Assembly: GCA_012295275.1 (NCBI GenBank)
Contig: CM022669.1
Span: 1,853,140-1,917,139, forward strand
Origin: Chrysomallon squamiferum
Taxonomy: Eukaryota > Mollusca > Gastropoda > Neomphalida > Peltospiridae
Length of the DNA stretch: 64,000 nucleotides
Reading direction: 5' to 3'
A model generated the notes under the pieces. The model did no database searches. It saw only the letters and a program-made list of their open reading frames with translations, and was not told where the DNA came from. The number at the start of each line of letters is the position of its first letter. The first letter of the stretch is position 1. Below, piece by piece: positions 27,442 through 42,015 of this stretch. The translations under genes were made by a program, and so were the position numbers.

Positions 27442-29875
27442 TACACACAATAAATACAGAGTCATTTCATTTATACAATAAAATATATACACACATTCTC
27501 TTGCTTAACATTGGAACAATGAAAATCATGTCATGCCATTGCTTTGCATCACCTACATGGCAGACACATTGTGTTAACAGAAACAAATTTCATTTGAATA
27601 TAAATAATACTTCTAGTTAATACTTATTAGTATTTTATTTATTTATTTTTTAATTATTATTATTATTATTTTTTAAATCATGATGTTCCTGCAGTGATTT
27701 ATGGTTCTGGTTGTCCTTGTTGTTGTGAGAAGCACACTGTTATTTGTGTTCCTGTGCTGGATTCATTCACCAACACTAATGCATTGTTTTTTTTTATTCA
27801 ATACAACTTGCTGCTTTTCTCTTTGAGACCACACTTCTAGTTAAGTGCTATGAAAAAAGAAAACAAACAAAAAAAAAGGAATGAAAAAGACTACAAGCAA
27901 GTTTTGATGCTGGGAGTGTACATATTTTTCAAAAGCATTTCATTGTTTGCTCTCAACATTCCATGTACCAGCCAACTCTGTTCTGCTCACACTGGAAATA
28001 CAAATATTAACAAAGTGATCACAAAATACTTTGACGTTACGTTCTCTCAAAGAGTGGATACCTGCATGCTACAGTGAATTTTTAGTGCCAGTCTGATATT
28101 GATTCCAACAGTGGTTACATCAGTTTGATTGGGGAACTGGTATCTGTGTTATTGTAAGCTGTTATTTGTTTCATTGTTAAAATGAAATATGACTCATTGG
28201 TTGCTGACACCAGCATTTTCAGAGGCTTCATTAATGAGTTGATATCAGTTTCATAAGTTAATGGATATTTTCAAAATTGTTTTCCTCATAGTGAAGTTAG
28301 TAGTGTTCTGATGTGGCTGTTTTAAAACATACATTATTTATAATGAACCATTCTTGTCCTATAAATATTTCTCTTAAAAAATTGGAAAAATACAAGATTT
28401 GTTTCATATTTACATAGCTCTTGAAAGGCATTGAGATATATTTATTTTTAAATTGTTACCATTTCTGTATTAAATGCATTTAAAAAAATTTTAAATTGTA
28501 ATTATTTTTATTTTCAAATTTAATTAATTAACTAATTTATTTATATATACATTTTTTATTATTATTTATTTTAATTTTTTTTACAGTTTAACTGAAAAAA
28601 AATTAAATTATTTTTACAAATAAAATAGCTGGCTTTCAGTAACTTTTTATTTTGTTATTTTCATTAATATTGCAAAAAAATAAAAACATTAAAATTTATA
28701 GTTTTTCATTTCCATTTTTAGATGATGATTTATTAGGCTATATTTGACTAACAGTTATGCAGAAATAAAAAATTTAAAATTTCAGCAACAGAAAATAAAA
28801 TTAAAAAAATCTATTTGTTTTTGCTATACGGTCACTAGAATTAATTGTGTCAGTTACTAATAAATAAAGTTGTATCAGTGAAAAATGATTTATAGAGTGT
28901 CTTATTTTTTATTTTTTTATCTTATGGACTGCTTTAATAAAAAAAAAAATAATAATAATAATAATTAAAATTAAAATTATAAAAATTAAAGAATAACTGT
29001 TTTGTCTTAAATTTTACCAGTAAATAATAAAATCAGGCATTGAGAAATTTTATTTTAATGACAGACAGTTTAAGGCATCACTTGAGAGATTGTGTGACAT
29101 TTTAGCTCAACTAAATTTATATATGTTAATGTTTGTATAAATTGTAAGTGTATGGTTATCTATTTTTATATGTGTCACTGCATTATTCCCCCTTATTCTG
29201 GTGCTATGTTTAAAAAGATATCTCTTGTGACAGGAGAGTTAATTCAAGGATATGTCACTTCATTTAGTCATGTACATAAGTTTACCATGTTTTGTCTTTT
29301 CCTCCATCATTTCATTTCATATAACTTTTCCAATTACTTCCATGTTTTTTTTTTAAGGATACGTTGATTGGTCTGTAGAATGGATCAGTAATCAAATTGT
29401 TGCAGTCTAGTGATAATCCTGTCTCTAAAACAGAAGATATATTTGAATGAAGTTAATTTTTTTTTTTCTTTTTAATCAGAATTCGTTTTAGATCTGTCTG
29501 TATTTTTTGCATTTATCTTCAAACTGTTGAAAATTCATTTTAGGTATGTTAAAACCTTTAAATTAAGAGGACGTGTAAGGCCAAAAAAAAAAAAAAAAAA
29601 TTGTGTCTTATAGAATTGAAACTTGATGGAAACTATCCACATACATTACCATAAAAAAATTGGTACAAGTTCATTTTTTGTCACAAATGGTCACTTTTAT
29701 TTTTGGGGGCTTTTTTTAATATTATAGTAATATTATATTTTCATGGACATCTCTGAAGATACATACCATTCAAATAGCTGGAGTTTATCACAAATATGTT
29801 TCTACAAAATGTCAGAAAGAAATTAGCCTTTATTTACATACATCAAAAGAAATAATTTTTAAAAACTTTTTCATA

Positions 29876-30165
29876 TGAAAAGAACTGTTAATTTTTTCCA
29901 AGATTGTCATTTTGTAGTGTTTGTTTTTGATATATATATATATATATATTTATATTCAAAATTTTAAAACTATAATTGTTTACATCTTGCATCTACTCAA
30001 ATGTTAGGGTAGTATGTGAAAAGAACTGTTAATTTTTTCCAAGATTGTCATTTTGTAGTGTTTGTTTTTTATATATATATATATATAGATATATATATAT
30101 ATATTCAAAATTTTAAAACTATAATTGTTTTCATCTTGCATCTACTCAAATGTTAGGGTAGTATG
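29876..30165. repeat. Tandem duplication of a ~141-bp unit containing a (TA)n core
   Basis: The segment starting TGAAAAGAACTGTTAATTTT at 29876 recurs at 30017 with very few differences outside the central TA tract. That tract is longer in the second copy, making it about 149 bp. Both copies end ATGTTAGGGTAGTATG. Confidence 0.93.
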
Positions 30166-31148
30166 GAAAAGGAAACGGAATAAAAAAATTGTTTAACTTC
30201 CTTTTGCAGATGAACCTGGAACATCTGAAAAATTACATTTTCTGAATATTTTTTTTAAATGGTTGTATCAAAAATTAAAAAACAATTTTGTTTCTTCAAA
30301 TTTTGTCATATTTCATCTTTTAAAAAAAAAAAAATATACTGCATTTTAAGGATAGTTTGCTATTTCCAAGGAGTATCAAGTAGAGGGTGTTGTTGTTTTT
30401 GTTTGATTTACATTTATATTTATTTAATATTTTTGTAAATCATATTTTGTCGTTACTTAACAAGATTGCTTAAAGCAGATGTTATACTTCCTGGCTGGAG
30501 CTATCACTGACCGCAACTTGTCCTGTGAAGTATATCTTAAAATTAATAAAACAGTTTGTTTCATAAGTTCTCAGTTAAATTAAAAGTTTTCTAAATATTG
30601 CAATCAGTGATATTTAGAGATTACATTTCTTCAATCTCAATAAATGCAGACAAACAGAAACACGTTAAATTTTATTATTATACTTAATTTTTTCTAAATA
30701 TATTAATCATATAGGTAAAATATAATTTAAGAATTTTAATTTTAAAAAAAGTCTTTAGTATTTCTTATGTTGAATGTATTGGTTATTGGTGCTTAATCTT
30801 AGTTTCAGCTTATTCCCGATTTAATTACAGTTTAAAAAAAATTGATATACGATTGACATTATGCACATAGCAGCTTGTTTTATATTTATGTACTAAAGAA
30901 ATGAAATGAAAATAAGTGGGAAAAATGGAAAGAAAATGTTTATCAGAAATATTCTTGAGCAAATGAAGAAAATTAGGTCTTTACATAAGTAAAGTTTCTT
31001 TTTAAAGGTGGAAGTCCTTTATAAAATATTTAATAAAATAGTAATTTACTTTCAGTGAGTCCTTTTTTTGGATCACAAGTTATTTTAAATATGATTTAAA
31101 TTAATAAAAGTAACTTTTTTGTGGTATTGTTTTTAAATTATCTGTTTA

Positions 31149-31152
<4 letters not shown>

Positions 31153-31184
<32 letters not shown>
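31153..31184. repeat. Poly-T tract
   Basis: About 32 uninterrupted T residues in the CRTC-EIF3J interval. No retrotransposon body is visible beside it. Confidence 0.9.
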
Positions 31185-34100
31185 TTCTTAAGATGTTTCA
31201 GAACATTATACAATAATAACAAATTTTAATTAAAACAATATGCAATGCATATGATGATTTCTGCAGTTAACAAAAATTATTACTTACAACTTTTTACTAA
31301 TCAGAAACTTGTACTATTTTGGTGGAAGTAGCTTAGTTTTACATAATCTGTTAATGCTGTTTTTGCCAGTATGAATCTTGTTTGGTTCAGCTGAGTGGGG
31401 TTTTTTTAAAAATAATTATTTGATCTTACTGTTTGGAAAGTTGTATTTAAATGTGACTAGAACACAAATTTAAGTTTTCTGGAGTCAACTATTAAGTGAG
31501 AAATGTAAATTGACCAAAACTTAACTTAACACTGGACAGCTGAATATGGTAGTTTTCAAATTATGACTTCCCTCTGTAACATGCAGTGATAAGAGCTCAT
31601 CTAAGGCAGGTACTGAACTGAAATACTAAATCATAATGACACTGGGAGATATGTGGCAGATCAAGTATTAATTAGTTGGCTCAAGTCATTTAGAAAAGAG
31701 TAAACCAACTGAAAATAGAAACAGATTTTTGTTTATATTTATTAACATAAATATTCTTGTTTGTTTCAGATTAAAGATTAATATAATTTACAAAAACCCT
31801 TGATTTAACAGACTTTGTATCTAGTGCAGTAATTCCTTTAGGTCTAAAGTAAGTGTTTTGACTGCCCATAGTTCACTAGATGTTACCCACACTTCATGCT
31901 GTGTTCAAAAGTTTGGACTGATAATACAGTATGTTAGAATACATCTAATGTATATTTAGTTTCAATATAATGGCTGACTTTTTAAATTAAATATATCATG
32001 TTAAAATGTTTGCAGTCTAAAAGACTATTGACATCATCAGACACAAGTTTGCCCTGGTTTGTCATTTAAGTTTAGGGTTTACTGTGTAACATTTTAGATT
32101 CCAGTGATCTGGGTTCAATCTTTAGAAAAAATATTCTTTTTGAATTAGAAATTAACAAAGAATAAACAGTCAAGTAAATGGAATTTAATATTTCAGTTAT
32201 ACAAACAAAGCCCACTTCTGTTTTCCTGTAACTTTTTTCTTTCAAACCTTAGTTTTCCCTCCAGAGCCATTTTACTAACGTTATTCTAGTTTTCATGAAT
32301 TAGCATACAAGTCTGGATATTGTATTAGGAACATTGGTTGTTTTATGTGTGTGCACGTGTTACCGGTGAGTCAGCTATGACTGACATAGTGAGACAAGTG
32401 TTACAGCTAGTCAGTAAGCAGATCTCATCACTAAAACTTATTTTTAATTAATTATTAATGAATTAAATTATACTGCAGATAAGTTATTAAATGTAACAGA
32501 TGGTCAGTATTCTAAATCCTAAGCTAATCTTTGTTACATTTGAAAAATTACTTTTGATATTTTTATCTTGTATGTAAATATTATTTATAAATCCCACCTA
32601 AATGATGAGGATTCATATTTCCCTGAAGAGAAAGTAAAAAGTCAGTCAGATACAGCATTTCTTAAATGAGATAAAAATATTGAAGTTAACTGTTAATGGG
32701 CCAATCCAGAAAGAACATCATGAAACATTTTGTTGCAAATAAAAATTTTTAATGAGACATGTATTAAATAGTATGTTGACACATAATTAGTCACATGCAC
32801 ATTATATATTCAATTATCATTTTCTTGAAGATTATCTCTTACTTGTACATTTAGGATACAAACAAATGGCTGATATGCTAGTGTAAAGTTACTCCAGTCT
32901 TGAATGGAGTACTTCTGATAATAGATATGCATAGTGCTGTTAAAAATAATGACTTTTTACTTCACATTATATTTTAAAATAGATTTTTGAATAGTGTTAC
33001 CAATTGCTGACATACAAAATGATTAAGAACTGATGTATTTTGGTTTGGGTTTGTTTTTTTTCACTCTGATTTACATTTTTCTTTTCCACTGAGATGCTTC
33101 CAGTTTATGAAACAACCTTTGTTACAGAGACTCACCAATTATTGTTACGTATGTTATCTTTTTGCCATAAATTATATAAATTTTTAACATTTTATTTAAG
33201 ATTTTTATACATGTATCTGTTACCATTCATTGTTAGAAGTTTTATAGTAAGACTGTTGATAAAATTATTATATATTTATTTATTTAATAAAAGAAGATTT
33301 AAGGACAGAATAAGAGTTTTATTTTTAAAATAGTTGCCAAAACAATGTTTCTTGCTTCAGTGTATAGAAGAAAATTTTAACAAGAAATTGTTTTTATTAT
33401 TGTAATTATTGTTTAAAAAAAGTGTTATTTAAAACTGTTGTTTGTTGCATGATTATACATTTTTCTTAATGATCAACATGTAAATCAGCTTAATAATTTA
33501 ATTTTTATCAACGTTATTGTGCATACTTTTATCTTTAACTTCAGCAGTTTAGATTTAATTTCTTTAACAAAGTTGTTCTTAAAAATTTTAAACATATATG
33601 GAACTTAATATAGGTTTGTTTTATATTCCAAAATAAATTATGAAAAGTTTAAAAAAGATCTATTATTTTAAACATTTTTGCTTTTTGAACATAATTCATA
33701 AACATTTTGTAAATTCTGCATAAATGTGACAGCCATTAAGTGGAATATTGCAAACAGCAATTTACACATTAATATTTATATATATATTCTAATAGCTATC
33801 TCAAAGTACTTTTTATTAGTTTTGATTATATGAAAAGAATTTTTTACATTTTATTTATACTTAAAAGCACTTTTAAAATAAATTTAAAATGAAAAATCAA
33901 TTAGCATTGTACAATTTTTGTTATTATTTCATTTTTTTTAATGCAACTAAGTCTTTAAGAAAATATTTTTTGTCATAGCTTAAAACTTTCAATGCATTTA
34001 AGAAAGTCAGTTTTCTACATTGTCATGTAACATATTGTTCATTTATATTATTCCTCAATTCATATTTTTCATCATTTGTCAGGAAGCCACATTATCAACA

Positions 34101-35047
34101 TGTTACCTTGGTGATAAATTAGCAAAATCATATGCAGAGCTTCAGAATGTGAATTTTGCTAATAAACGTTTGAAAAACAGCTTCCATGGCAACGAGCTGG
34201 CCATTGACATTATTGTTTTCATCTGTCTTGTTATGTATTTATACCCTTTGCCATACAGAAGTAAAAGATGTAATATATAAATGTTTGAGGTTTGTTTTGT
34301 TTTAGCATTTGTACAAGATCATCCAGTTATTCCAAAAAACTAAAATTTTGCTTATTATTTTTAATATATATATATATATATATTTTTTTTTTTCTTCTGA
34401 AGCTTTATGTAATTAACTGAATATATAATTTTTTTTATTATAATGAATCATTGTTAGATGCTAAAGTGGAAGTGTGTTGTCATCATTCAGCAGGATATTT
34501 ATTCATTAGAAGCAAATAATTTATTTACAATTACCGAAGCAACATTAGACCCCAGCATTACTGTTAATGTATTTTGTTTCTTGTGTTTATACAAAACAAT
34601 TTTTTTTTTATTTATAAATATTTAGGACTATTTAATGCTTGATGCTACTGGAATACAAGTAAAAAAAATAATTTCAGAATGGTACATTATTAAAAAAAGA
34701 AGAGACCTGATACAGAATAAAGCATGTGAATATTCACTATTGGCATACTGTTAATTATTTACTGTTTTTTATTTTATTGTTACTGAAATATTTTCTTTAA
34801 CAATATTCAGGACTCACGGAGAAAAAAACTGCAAAATACATCAATTCCTTGTTACATCTGCTATGTTGGTTCCACACCTGCTTTGATATATTCCTCTGTA
34901 ATTATACCAGTGATAGACTTTGATGAAAAAAAACAATTACAGTAAAAATGTTACTCAAATGAACTAGTTTACAGTTTTATATAAAATAGTTCCACTTATT
35001 TGCATTTACACCTATATCACCAAGATTATAAAAAAGAAATTTATTAG

Positions 35048-35077
35048 ATTTTGATGTCATGTACATGACATCAAAAT
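35048..35077. repeat. Perfect 30-bp palindrome
   Basis: The half-site ATTTTGATGTCATGT is followed at once by its exact reverse complement, with no spacer. Each arm contains TGATGTCA, one base away from the CRE octamer TGACGTCA. It lies about 1.3 kb beyond the EIF3J stop codon. Confidence 0.95.
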
Positions 35078-36336
35078 GTAACAAATTCAGTTATTTTCAA
35101 GATGTTTTTAGAAAATATGGATATATTTCGACCTGTATATTGACAAATATATTAAAAAAAAAGAAGTAAAAATTAAAAAAAAACAAAAACAACCCATTAA
35201 GACTTTATGTGGTGTAGTTCTGATTGTGACATTAACAGTTACTAATATGTTAATCCATGACAAACAATGAACATTAGTGTTTCCACTATTAGCATACTGA
35301 CTATCTAATTCTCAAGATTGTCTCCATAAAATTATAGCATCTGCAACCAAGTTTTGATATGATTTATAAAGCAGATGGAATGCTTTGAAAAGTAAAACAT
35401 TGCAGAAAACAAAAAGGAGAAATAATAAATAATAAAGGACAGTCACTTGAACAAACAGAACCACACATATTTGTTTTTCTAGACATTTCATGTCATGTTC
35501 AACTTTAAATAATACATCTTAAACCTATTTTTAAGATTTAATTTTCTATTTAAATAAACTTGGAGTGTTATTATTCACATTCAGTTCTTGCCAATATATC
35601 CAATAAACATTCAAGGCAAAAAAAGTAAATACATAAATGGTTTTTAATGTTGTGTAAAAGAATTTTAATTTTTTAAACTTTATTTTGATTATTATATTTT
35701 ATTTGGTTATATATCTTTTTGAAACATTACACTGTTTAAATTATAATTATTTTTTTTAAATCTAACCAAGCGAATAATTTCACAGTAAGAGTATTTTTGT
35801 TTGAAGAAAAAACACAAAATATATTTGTTTTCACGTCTTACTCAACCATTTTTTCAACATACATGTATTATCCATAATTAATAAATACTTTTAACAACAC
35901 TGGACAATCAATAAGACCCACATATGTTTAAAATACAGTAAACGTAACAAAAAGGAAATAAAAAGATAATTAAATAGGTTTGTCATTAAATGAATGTTGA
36001 TGAATATTCTTAAAATAAGAGAATTTTTTGCAAGTTCTTTGAAAGTAACCTTTACAATGTATCTTAAATACCTCAAATATTAATGAACATAAACTAAATT
36101 TTTATAAGATTTCTTTTAGTCACCTATTATTTAAACATGTTAGATATTGCATAGCCTAAATGACAGAACAAAAGTCTTTGTTATCTTGTTAGCATATGCA
36201 CCAAGTGATTGAAAGCAGGTTTTGAACATGGAAAGTATGCACTACACACTGTATGGTCATACATAATCCAAATGTGAAAACAACTGTCTATTAAAAAGGC
36301 CACTTGCAAGTCAGATATTTTCAGAGCAACTGCAAT

Positions 36337-39300
36337 TTATATTAAATCATTGTCATCATCAAATGTGTCATAATCTTCACCCAGTCCAAAATCAAAGTCA
36401 TCATTTCTTTCAACATTAACAGTTATTTTGTTTTTCTTCTTCTTCTTTCTCTCTAATTCCTATAGAAAAAAAATGTAAATAAAATAACAAAATAAAAACT
36501 GCTATTATGACAGAAAAACTAATTATAAATAATAAAGCATTAACAGTAACAAAAATAATATTTAATCTGAAAATATTAAATTATTTCAAATCTCTTTTAA
36601 TTATATTTCATATATGAATCAATTTATATGATCTTGTATGAATGATTAACTGACACTACTTACCTTCTTTTGTTTTTCTTTTTCATGGTATATACTGTTT
36701 ATTGCAGCACCTATTTTTTTACAGTCTTCAGCTTGCACTGAAATAAGAATGATTATACACAAAATATACCAATAACTTATACTTTCACAGCTTTTTTAAC
36801 CTATAAATTCTTACTTTTTAATTTTTAGTTTTCTATTTCATTATTGTTGCTTTTTAAAAATCTGTGACATGAATTTAATGTAATCTATAATCTCAATATT
36901 ACAACAAAAACATGCTAATTAATGAAACTAAATATTTATATGACGGCCAATTAATTAAAACTGAATTAACCTAAAAAATAATAAAAATGTTTTTTATAAA
37001 ATTACTCAATACTTACATCCTAATGTCAAATCTGTAAACAACTTTTCTAAGAATGTTGCATAAAATTTATTATTCTGAAATAGAATAATACACGTCTGTG
37101 ATCTATTATTTTACTTAAAACAAAATACTAAATCTTATTTAATAATACAATTTAAGAAATGGCATAACCATGGGAAACAAAAATGTATTTCTAATGTACC
37201 GATACAAAAAACAAATGGCATAAATATAAATTAACTAGTGGTTATCATTACTTATAAAATATGAGAATAAATAATAAAGCTTAGCAGCAAAATAACGTTT
37301 TTTCCATAAATTGTATAATTCTCAGTAGTATACAAGTAGGGAGTTCATACAGTCACAGAATAAGAACCATCTGGCTCATCTGAGTTCTACATTGCATCCA
37401 TTCCACAGTTCCTATTACTTACTAAAATGTTACACCATCAATAAACAGTGTTATTATGTTATGCTTTTTTTCAAAGTTAAAATACCACCCTTTTCTATTA
37501 TAAAATATATGGAGCTTTAAAACTTGAAATCCAACCATGAACAATTTTTTGGGGTAGTTTAGTTTTTGTAGAAAGAGTTTATAACACTGCCTTTTTATGG
37601 ATTTTTTAGTAGACTAGTAAAATCTGACTTTCCAAGACAGGAAACTTTACTGGGGTTCTTTTGAGAAGATCAGTGGTTGCTTGAACATGTTTTAAAACAA
37701 AAGATTTCTCCAAGCAAGAACATTATTATATGTGTAAATATTCAGCACATATACTAATCTTCTAACTAAATTGTTTATCAATGTTATTACTTAGGATTGT
37801 TGATTAACTCCAAGTCTGCAAATTCAGCATGGGGAAAAATTATTAATTATTAATTTGTAACATTTCATTCATACTAGAACACTTAATTGTAATAAATGTA
37901 CAGAAATAAATGAAAAAAATCACACAAAGATATCTCAAATATATTTAGGCTCTTGGTACTGAAGATGAAATTAAAAATAAAGCAAACATATTTATATAAT
38001 CCAATTTTTTTTAGATTTTATGAACAAATAAAAAAGAAAAAAAGGCAGAAATACAATTGCTAAATGTTTTAACCTACTGAGAAAAGCAATATCTGAAAAT
38101 GTTCTCATTTATATGTAAATAAAATAACATACTTCAAATTCAGTTATTTTCGTCTTGAGTGCATTTTCAAATGTTACAAAATCTTCTTCTGTACTTGGGA
38201 ACATTTCATCAATACTAGTCCCTGGATCCTTTTTATCTGTGATACCTGTTCAAAAACAACACTTCAGCTATAATATTAACTGAATTGGTTTTATCTGTAA
38301 TGTGTGTAACTTGTTATCTGTAAGAACAGCAATATTTCATCAGTACTAGACTCTGAATTCTTTATTTGTAGTAACAATAATATACTCAAGTAAATTACTG
38401 GGTTCTAAATTACTAGTGAAAATGCTAATAAAACCACACATATCCTTCTGAAATGCAACAGAAAAACAAATATATTTCATAGATAACATGAAAATAATTT
38501 CATCTAAGATCAATTTACTTGTTACAATTTGTTTAAATTTGTAATTTAAATATACATTCAGACTTGTTTAGTCCTGGTTCAAGTTCTGATAATAAATTAT
38601 TTTAATTTAACCAACCAAAAGCTTCTCTTGCAAGCCTCAAATCTGCTTCTTCTTGAATTTTCCTCAATCTTATTTTCTCTGCATGCTTCTCTGCTGCTGA
38701 CAATTCTTTTTTAATAGCTTCCTAAAATCCAACAATAATTTGTCTAAAATAATTCATAAGTATGACTTCTATTTATTTTGTGGAAGTAATTAATAAGTAA
38801 ACGTTTAATGACTATTGTGCAATAAACATTTGGTGTCAGGTGTCATACTGATGATATTTATAAGAAAGTTGCATAGACAGACCACTGATGAGGTACTGAC
38901 TGAAAAATATTACTCATCTGGTAGTAACTGATTTTATTCAGTATGGTATTATATATCATGCACTGCTCTCTTATAAACTAAAATTACTTCTTCCTTTGGT
39001 TGTTTTTTTTTTGCCTCTTTTTCTGCAAGTCTTTCTGCTAATGGTTTTTTCTTTGGTCGCTGGTAAGCACCACCTGTAAAAATCATCAAATGAAAACTAT
39101 AAACACTATTAGTATTACTGTTAATAATACCTACATCCATTAAGCAATATATCCACACTTATAAATTTGAGGGACAGTCTTTTATTAAATCCTCTAAATA
39201 TTTTCAAGGAACTTTTTATTATAATATCTGTGTCCAAATTAAATATAATTATAAATCTACACCAATATCAATTGTTTTCTTCTTCTGATCTATCTAACTG

Positions 39301-40731
39301 CACTACTTTTATATATATAGTTATTTTTGTGCTTTTATAATGTAAATATCAAAAAGAAATGTATTCAGTATTTTTAAATGTCAGTCAATAAAAATGTTTT
39401 GTTCTATTAAGCTATGATAAATTTCTACAAATATAACAAAATATTTAAGAATCATAATTATTATTTGTTATCAGCTTAAGATTATTCTGTTGCTTGTTTA
39501 ATATAAGTAAGTTTTATTCTCAAAAAAGACATGATAATATATCCACAACTATTACCAGTCTTTTCCTTTTCTTTCACTTTCTCTTTTTCTTCTGCTTTTT
39601 CTGCTTCTTCTATCTGTTCCCAGTCATCCTGCAGTTTTAATTAAATTATTAGTTTGCTTTGTTCATGTGTAACATACAAATATGTCTGTTTATCTATTTA
39701 AATTATATTCCCCAGAACCTTAATATTAGTTTTACTGTTTTATCATTAAATTTCTATCATGAGAATAAGCAACTTAATTATATCATATTCATGTACAATA
39801 ATAAGGTTTCCTTGGACTGTATTTATTTGAAGTTAAAAAACCAAAGTATCCACATAATTCGTATCTAATGTATAATTGAAATGTTAATTGACTATTACCA
39901 CTATGGTTATTTATTGTCGTATTTAGCAAGTTAGCCAAAATAGTTGCTGCTGAACATTCTGATTACTTCATGAACCTTAACCTGTGGAAATGACTTTTAC
40001 AACCATTGCTCACTTTATTCCAGTTTACTATTGGTTTGTTTTGCCATTAGTGATTTTTGATTTTTTTTTTTTTTTTTTTAATATATATACATACATTTTA
40101 ATAATTTATTACAAAAACAAAAACAAAAGAAGAAGTCATTCTAACTTACAAAACATTTTTAAAACGTTGAGTAATTTCACAAAGAAAACTATCAATTTAA
40201 GCACAATGTCGGTGTTATACCAGTTTATATATATAAAAAAAACACCCATCCATATGGATGTATAATTGTCAATTTATGGAAAGATCGAAATCATATATAT
40301 ATATATATACTAAATTATTATTATTAATTGGATTAAATAATAAAATATGATTACATTTAAATTATGTCCATATCATATGTCTTAATTTTATAATTTTAAT
40401 ATTATGTACGGTGTACCACTAATCGAGCTAATTTATCACAACGGACCATAATATCCGTATGAATTGTGTAATCATTCTAGTCTTAGTCATAGTATAAGTA
40501 TATCATTATGATTATATGAGAATCTTATCAAACGAAGTAAAACAATACTTTGACATTATCGTCTGCATCTTCACCAGCCCATTTATCCGAAACAGCCCCT
40601 ACAACTTTAACAGGCACAAAATCTTCTGAATCTGTAAAGAAATTAAAAATAACCATCTAGTATCTGGTTTCAGAAGAATCACAAAACAAGTATGCTTAAA
40701 AACCACATGGCTCACCCCAACTGTCAGACAT
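36337..40731 (-). CDS. EIF3J: Eukaryotic translation initiation factor 3 subunit j, complete, 9 coding exons
   Basis: Loosely attached eIF3 subunit that binds the 40S decoding centre and helps mRNA recruitment, 43S assembly and ribosome recycling in the cytoplasm. Coding exons in transcript order: 40716-40731, 40549-40631, 39556-39628, 38988-39073, 38616-38721, 38133-38245, 37017-37074, 36664-36737 and 36337-36459. All phases join, giving 243 residues against about 258 in mammals. Family hallmarks are the acidic, tryptophan-bearing start (MSDSWDSEDF), DKWAGEDADDNVKDDWE, a long Lys/Glu-rich coiled-coil centre, KIRLRKIQEEADLRLAREAFG, the helical NNKFYATFLEKLFTDL block, and a basic run followed by an acidic tail ending in DDDNDLI. 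The first coding exon is only 16 nt. The gene is convergent with CRTC and divergent from the FAM221B-like gene. Confidence 0.95.
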
Positions 40732-41725
40732 CTTGGCAGTCGGAAACCTCGCTTTTTCTCGTTTTATTAACGTAATTACTATTTCGTTCTTATCGCAAAA
40801 TAATTCATGTCGTATAGATTTTATTTTTTAAGTGACAAAGTTATATGCGAAATATCATAATTTTCATATTATTATTTATATTTATATTTTTTGCTATTTT
40901 ACTTGACAACACGCATTCCTGTGTTTATAAATGGCAGCCTTTGTCATAAAATCATTGTGAACGGTTAGTGAATTTATTAATCCAGTTTCAGACTACAGCC
41001 TTAAATTCTGCCATGGTTTCTCACGGATATTTGCTTCTCACGAATGCTTTATGTCTGCCATTTGTTTCACAAATGAGTTCCAGGTTTTTTATAACAATAA
41101 CAAATAATCGAACTATTAAAATTATGCGATATTAATATATAATCGGTGTTTCATCAGTTCTTGTGATCGCCAATTAATTCATCTCTAGAAGTTAATTATT
41201 AAGTGAAATAAACTTAATGCTTAGATGTGACATATTGATATAAATAACTTTTTAACATTGATTTAATTAATATATAATATAACATTTATAATTAATTATA
41301 CATAATAATACAGACATGAATTCCATGACATGGTTATTTGGTTTATAGTTTATGTAATTCTCTAAGACTAATATCGGTGTATTTTTTTAACATAGCCATG
41401 ACTGTTACCTAAAATAAAACTAGTCAAATGAAGAAATATTTCAGAAGTCCACTCAAAACACATACTGTTAAGGTTTTGTGATTATATATTGTTAAATATC
41501 AGATATGTAATGAGAACAAAATACACTGCCATGATCTAATTGCCAACACTTTTATGTAAGGAATCTTTGATACTAATTTTGTAATAAGAAAGTCATGGTG
41601 TACTGATAGGAATGGGAAATAACCCAATGGGTGAAAACAATCAGTTTTGTGAGCTACTATGTCTCAGAGTTGAAGTGAAACATGTTACAACAATAGTAAT
41701 CAGAATTTTTATTTTATTTTATTTG

Positions 41726-41788
<63 letters not shown>

Positions 41789-42015
41789 TTTTCTTTTCTC
41801 TGTCCTTTTCAAAATCACCAAATATTTTATTTCTGTTTAAGTAAGAGGCATAAGGTTGTTATAATTATAGATCACTTAAAAAACCCAACAACAAACAAAC
41901 AAAAAAACCCTGATTAAATAAATAAAACAAAAATAAATCATAGTGAACAGATGAACATTTTAATCCCCCAAAAAGAATAAGATATATTTTTAATTCCAGT
42001 TCATGAAATACAAAT
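40732..42015. promoter_or_regulatory. Divergent 5' interval between EIF3J and FAM221B-like genes
   Basis: The two start codons are 1284 bp apart and point away from each other, so both promoters should lie here. The coding exon of the + strand gene opens at a splice acceptor (TTCCAG ending at 41999), so that gene probably has an untranslated first exon upstream. The 100 bp nearest the EIF3J start are relatively rich in CpG. I can point to no certain TATA box because AT-rich sequence gives many chance matches. Confidence 0.55.
41731..41788. repeat. (TTA)n microsatellite
   Basis: About 19 TTA units, upstream of the first FAM221B-like coding exon. Confidence 0.95.

Larger units (their letters stand above)
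27442..36336. other. AT-rich interval between convergent CRTC and EIF3J genes
   Basis: CRTC ends at 27441 and EIF3J ends, on the opposite strand, at 36337. AATAAA motifs soon after the CRTC stop (about 27450 and 27477) could end its transcript, though later AATAAA sites would allow a longer 3'UTR. The interval holds poly-T and TA tracts, a 141-bp tandem duplication, a perfect palindrome and otherwise AT-rich sequence. Open frames here are short, have no recognisable domain and look random. Confidence 0.7.

Noticed and set aside
34020-34280. Possible small gene in the convergent interval
   Set aside because: Slightly more complex than its surroundings but with no domain, no clear start context and no splice partners I could support.
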